From NCBI GenBank assembly GCA_045590215.1, contig JAZNQO010000002.1, forward strand, positions 1 through 8,381: 8,381 nt of DNA, given 5' to 3'. The DNA is from RUG563 sp045590215 (GTDB lineage Bacteria; Bacillota; Clostridia; Christensenellales; Aristaeellaceae). Shown piece after piece: positions 5,303-8,381 of the stretch (position 1 is its first letter; the number at the start of each line of letters is the position of its first letter). The notes beneath the pieces are model-generated. The model saw only the letters and a list, made by a program, of their open reading frames with translations, was not told where the DNA came from and searched no databases. A program made the position numbers and the translations under genes.

Positions 5303-7897
5303 ATGCTGGAATTAAAGCAGATTACCAAGGAATACAGCTTGGGAGACAGCCGGGTGCAGGCTCTGCGGGGCGTGGATATTGCGTTCAGGAAATGTGAATT
5401 TGCGGCCATTCTGGGGCCTTCCGGCTGCGGAAAGACCACGCTTTTGAATATCATCGGCGGTCTGGATCAGTATACCAGCGGCGATCTGGTGATCCGTGGC
5501 CGCAGCACCAAATCCTATAAAGACCATGATTGGGACAGCTACCGGAACCATTCGGTAGGCTTTGTGTTTCAGAATTATAATTTGATTCCCCATCAGACGG
5601 TACTGAAAAATGTGGAACTGGCGTTGACCTTATCAGGCGTCAGCAAGCAGGAATGCCGCCGCAGGGCCATGGAAGCCCTGGAAAAGGTAGGGCTTTCGGA
5701 TCAATTGAAAAAGAAGCCCAATCAGATGAGCGGCGGCCAGATGCAGCGTGTGGCCATTGCAAGAGCTTTGGTCAACGACCCGGATATCCTATTGGCCGAT
5801 GAGCCCACCGGCGCACTGGACAGCGAAACCAGCGTGCAGGTGATGGAAATCCTGAAAGAAATCAGCAAGGAAAAGCTGGTGGTGATGGTCACCCATAACC
5901 CGGAACTGGCAGACACCTATGCCAATCGCATTGTGCGGCTGCTGGATGGGCAGGTCATCAGCGATAGCAATCCTTTCGATGGGAAGGAGCAGCAGGAAAC
6001 CCAGCAATCCCGGCAGAAAAAGCCTTCCATGAGCTTTAGAACCGCCCTGTCCCTTTCCCTGAATAACCTGCTCACCAAAAAGGGACGCACCATCCTCACC
6101 GCCTTTGCCGGCTCCATCGGCATCATCGGCATTGCGCTGATTTTGTCCCTTTCCTCTGGCGTGAATGCGTATATTGAGCGGGTGGAGCGGGATACCCTGT
6201 CCTCTTACCCGTTGATGATTGAAAAGCAGACGGTGGATATGACCGGCGTGATGCAGGCCATGATGGGCGCAGCGGAATCCAGCGAAGAGCACGGCATGGA
6301 CAAAGTGTATTCTGGCCAGATGATGACCAAGTTCATGTCCGGCATGATGAGCGAAATCCGGGATAATGATCTGAAAGGCCTGAAAGCCTATCTGGAAAAG
6401 GAAGAAACGGGGCTTGATGCGCTGGTCAGCGGGGTGCGGTATGATTATGCCACGCCGCTGACGGTATACCGCATTTTGGAAAACGGCAAGCCCATGCAGG
6501 TGAACCCCTCCACCGCCTTTGAAGCCGTGGGCTTTGGGGATATGATGAGCATGTATGCCTCCAATGATATGATGTCTGCCTCCATGAAGCAGATGGACGC
6601 TTTCCAGCCCCTGATCGACAACGAAGAAATGATGCAGTCCCAGTATGACCTCATCGCCGGACGTATGCCGGAAAATTATGATGAAGTGGTGCTGATCGTC
6701 AACAGCCGCAATGAGCTCAGCGATTATACGCTTTACACGCTCGGCCTTCGGGATCAGGGCGAGCTCAAGGGGATGATGGATCAATTAATGGCAGGGAACC
6801 CCATTGAATCCGAAAGTCTCAGCTTTACCTATGATGAAATGCTGAACCTTTCTTTCCGTCTGGCCGTGAATACCGATTATTATGAGAAGGTGGACGGAAA
6901 ATGGCAGGATAAGCGCAGCGATGAGCAGTTCATGCTGAACATGCTGGAAAAGGCCCCGGAAATCCGGGTGGTGGGTATCCTGCGCCCGGCAGAAGATGCT
7001 GTGGCCACTTCCGTGCAAGGCGGCATCGGCTATCTGCCGGATCTGATGCAGGTTTTGCTGGATAAGGTGAACGCAAGCGAGATTGTGAAGGAACAGCTGG
7101 CTGCCCCGGAAACTGATGTGTTTACCGGCCTTGCCTTTGCTGGCGATGCCCAGCCTGCCATGAGCATGGCAGATGTTCAGGCGTATATCGCCACCCTGCC
7201 GCCCCAGCAGCAGCAAATGATGGCTGGCATGACGGAAGAACAATTGATGCAGATGGCTGCCCGTTATGCGCCGCCCGTTTCCGATGCGACATTGGAAGAT
7301 AACCTGTCTGTCCTTGGCGTCAGCACGGAGGATGATCCCTCCGCTATCTACATTTTCCCCCGTGATTTTGAAGCGAAAGAGGATATCGTGGCTCTGATTG
7401 ATGCCTATAACGCCTCCGTTTCCGAGGAAGAGCAGATTCGCTATACCGATTATGTGGGGCTCATGATGTCCTCCGTGACCACCATCGTCAATGCTATCAG
7501 CTATATCCTCATTGCCTTTGTGGCCATTTCGCTGGTGGTTTCTTCCATCATGATTGGTATTATTACCTACATCAGCGTTCTGGAACGCACCAAGGAAATC
7601 GGTATCCTCCGTGCCATCGGTGCTTCCAAGCGTGATATCGCTCGTGTCTTTAATGCCGAAACCTTGATCGTGGGCTTCACTGCCGGGGCTATCGGCATCG
7701 GCGCAACGCTGCTGCTCAATATCCTGATTAACCAGATCATTTATGCCCTCACCTCCATCCGTAACGCCGCCGGGCTGCCCTTGGAAGGGGCTGTCATTCT
7801 CGTGGTCATCTCTATGCTGCTTACCTTCATTGCCGGGCTGATACCTTCCCGTCTGGCAGCGAAGAAGGATCCCGTGGTGGCTCTGCGCACGGAGTGA
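5303..7897 (+). CDS. Fused ABC ATPase and FtsX/MacB-type permease
   Basis: This is a single-chain half-transporter expected to act as a homodimer, with the MacB order of an ATPase first and then a four-helix permease. It has 864 residues. The ATPase (about 1-225) has Walker A GPSGCGKT (38-45), Q-loop Q90, signature MSGGQMQRV (142-150), Walker B ILLADEPTGALD (162-173, E167) and H-loop H198. Membrane helix 1 is at about 264-286, an extracytoplasmic domain of about 440 residues follows, and helices 2-4 lie at about 727-757, 785-812 and 828-850. The ERTKEIGILRAIGASKRDI segment (761-779) is typical of FtsX-like permeases. The family exports peptides, antibiotics or lipids, or acts mechanically across the envelope; the substrate here is unknown. 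The outer domain is rich in methionine, and arginine codon use changes near residue 650. No MacA-like adaptor is nearby. Confidence 0.93.
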   Translation: MLELKQITKEYSLGDSRVQALRGVDIAFRKCEFAAILGPSGCGKTTLLNIIGGLDQYTSGDLVIRGRSTKSYKDHDWDSYRNHSVGFVFQNYNLIPHQTVLKNVELALTLSGVSKQECRRRAMEALEKVGLSDQLKKKPNQMSGGQMQRVAIARALVNDPDILLADEPTGALDSETSVQVMEILKEISKEKLVVMVTHNPELADTYANRIVRLLDGQVISDSNPFDGKEQQETQQSRQKKPSMSFRTALSLSLNNLLTKKGRTILTAFAGSIGIIGIALILSLSSGVNAYIERVERDTLSSYPLMIEKQTVDMTGVMQAMMGAAESSEEHGMDKVYSGQMMTKFMSGMMSEIRDNDLKGLKAYLEKEETGLDALVSGVRYDYATPLTVYRILENGKPMQVNPSTAFEAVGFGDMMSMYASNDMMSASMKQMDAFQPLIDNEEMMQSQYDLIAGRMPENYDEVVLIVNSRNELSDYTLYTLGLRDQGELKGMMDQLMAGNPIESESLSFTYDEMLNLSFRLAVNTDYYEKVDGKWQDKRSDEQFMLNMLEKAPEIRVVGILRPAEDAVATSVQGGIGYLPDLMQVLLDKVNASEIVKEQLAAPETDVFTGLAFAGDAQPAMSMADVQAYIATLPPQQQQMMAGMTEEQLMQMAARYAPPVSDATLEDNLSVLGVSTEDDPSAIYIFPRDFEAKEDIVALIDAYNASVSEEEQIRYTDYVGLMMSSVTTIVNAISYILIAFVAISLVVSSIMIGIITYISVLERTKEIGILRAIGASKRDIARVFNAETLIVGFTAGAIGIGATLLLNILINQIIYALTSIRNAAGLPLEGAVILVVISMLLTFIAGLIPSRLAAKKDPVVALRTE

Positions 7898-7905
7898 CGA
7901 GAGTT

Positions 7906-7930
7906 TGCGGAGGCTTATGCAGCCTCCGCA
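7906..7930 (+). other. Perfect hairpin just after the ABC stop codon
   Basis: TGCGGAGGCT (7906-7915) and AGCCTCCGCA (7921-7930) form a perfect 10-bp stem with loop TATGC, starting 8 bases after the stop codon. No T tract follows, so it is not a standard terminator. It could stabilise the mRNA 3' end. Confidence 0.65.
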
Positions 7931-8002
7931 CCACCGCACCAGCGGGTTTCACCCTCTGGACTCCGGCAGGCAATGGAGGTTTGCGGTTTTATAAGGCTTA
8001 TG

Positions 8003-8039
8003 TGTGCCTGTAACGTTCAGAGAGCGTTAGCCGGGCACA
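8003..8039 (+). other. Bulged hairpin in the 3' UTR
   Basis: TGTGCC (8003-8008) pairs with GGCACA (8034-8039). Pairing continues through a wobble and a G-C pair, then TAACG (8011-8015) with CGTTA (8025-8029) across a one-base bulge, leaving a 9-nt loop. It lies just before the strong terminator. Together these could be the structured end of the ABC mRNA or of a small RNA released from it. Confidence 0.45.
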
Positions 8040-8052
8040 ATGAAAACAATTG

Positions 8053-8100
8053 AAAATCCGTGGACGAGAAAAAATTCTCTCCACGGATTTTTCTTGTTTT
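8053..8100 (+). terminator. Intrinsic terminator downstream of the ABC gene
   Basis: AAAATCCGTGGA plus GAGAA (8053-8070, with one bulged C at 8065) pairs with TTCTC plus TCCACGGATTTT (8075-8091) around an AAAA loop. It ends in a T run and a further TTGTTTT. It lies about 155 bases after the ABC stop, so the transcript carries a long structured 3' UTR. The reverse strand has a weaker U run and could also terminate. Confidence 0.88.
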
Positions 8101-8240
8101 CCCGGATGCTTTGCATCCGGCTTGGCGGCCGTGCCGCAGCCGACTCGCAAAAATATAATCGTCTTGTGCGATTACTTTTCTGCGTGTTTCTTGTAACAGC
8201 GGCACATGGTTCATCCAATAAATCGATCCCATCCGCTACC
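8101..8240. other. Intergenic region with several small hairpins
   Basis: No convincing gene is seen. Small perfect hairpins follow one another: CCGGATGC-TTT-GCATCCGG (8102-8120), GCGGC-CGT-GCCGC (8125-8137) and TAATCG-N7-CGATTA (8156-8174), the last followed by CTTTTC. Open frames crossing this area on both strands also run through the upstream terminator and have no recognisable product. The density of stems suggests a repeat element or structured RNA, but no known family is recognised. Confidence 0.5.
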
Positions 8241-8381
8241 GGGTGCAGGGTGAATGAGGCGACCGGCCCTCCGGTGGAGGGAGCGGCTGAAAGCCGCAGG
8301 AAGCCGAATGAATCAACCGAAACAAGCATTGGGAGCGGCAGCGACCAAGGCGTAGATTGAGGTTGCGGGGAAGAGGCGACC
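8241..8381. repeat. Repeat-like GC-rich segment at the right edge
   Basis: The segment opens with GGGTGCAGGGTGAATGA (8241-8257), the right copy of the 17-nt block at 146-162. Two adjacent hairpins follow: CCCTCC-GGT-GGAGGG (8267-8281) and GCGGCT-GAA-AGCCGC (8283-8297). GAGGCGACC at 8256-8264 recurs as the last nine bases of the window (8373-8381), a 117-bp offset that could mark the start of a second repeat unit. The rest is purine-rich with no recognised coding content. The element is cut by the window edge. Confidence 0.45.

Noticed and set aside
5789..7939. Two long minus-strand open frames, end to end, opposite the ABC gene
   Set aside because: Both are antisense to a well-supported gene. 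They are rich in His, Gly and Gln with no domain seen, and the second ends exactly where the first begins only because of shared stop placement.
8027..8360. Overlapping open frames on both strands after the ABC gene
   Set aside because: They run through the strong terminator at 8053-8100 and several hairpins, lack ribosome binding sites and encode nothing recognisable.
1..8381. CRISPR array, tRNA, rRNA, insertion sequence or defence system
   Set aside because: No regularly spaced repeats, cloverleaf, rRNA-like stretch, transposase or recognised defence domain was seen on either strand.

Overview
The window looks like a chromosomal segment of a mid-GC Bacillota bacterium. I lean towards Negativicutes (Acidaminococcaceae-like) or Clostridia. 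This rests on the yybS-rplI-dnaB operon, strong AGGAGG-type ribosome binding sites, sigma-A-type promoters, U-rich intrinsic terminators and the fused ABC ATPase/FtsX permease. It is an inference from family knowledge; nothing in the window fixes the genus.

Layout. Positions 1-344 hold no convincing gene: a strong terminator hairpin at the left edge, a short block repeated at the far right end, a GC-rich hairpin, a pair of tandem dyads, and the terminator of the leftward operon. Positions 345-3259 (minus strand) are a tightly coupled three-gene operon read in the order yybS-like membrane protein, ribosomal protein L9 (rplI), replicative helicase (dnaB). It has its own promoter (3300-3329) and terminator (299-334). 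Positions 3392-4231 (minus) are a monocistronic NodB-type carbohydrate deacetylase with its own promoter and terminator. A compact divergent promoter region (4260-4328) separates it from a rightward family 2 glycosyltransferase (4377-5195). A second rightward promoter with operator-like direct repeats (5226-5261) precedes a large ABC ATPase-permease fusion (5303-7897). The last 484 bases have no convincing gene: a structured 3' UTR ending in a strong terminator, then a series of hairpins and a GC-rich repeat-like segment running off the window edge.

How the genes fit together. The first operon is core housekeeping (translation and replication). The deacetylase and glycosyltransferase are divergently transcribed from back-to-back promoters and both fit carbohydrate or envelope metabolism, though no shared pathway can be proved. 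The ABC protein is a MacB-topology exporter or mechanotransmitter-like transporter with a large extracytoplasmic domain. No adaptor, outer-membrane partner or regulator is encoded in the window.

No CRISPR array, tRNA, rRNA, transposase or recognisable defence system was seen, and no clear previously undescribed system. The most interesting signals are non-coding: tandem 11-bp repeats at the ABC promoter, near-identical promoter ends upstream of yybS and the deacetylase, a short repeat in both terminal intergenic regions, and a sharp change in arginine codon use inside the ABC gene.
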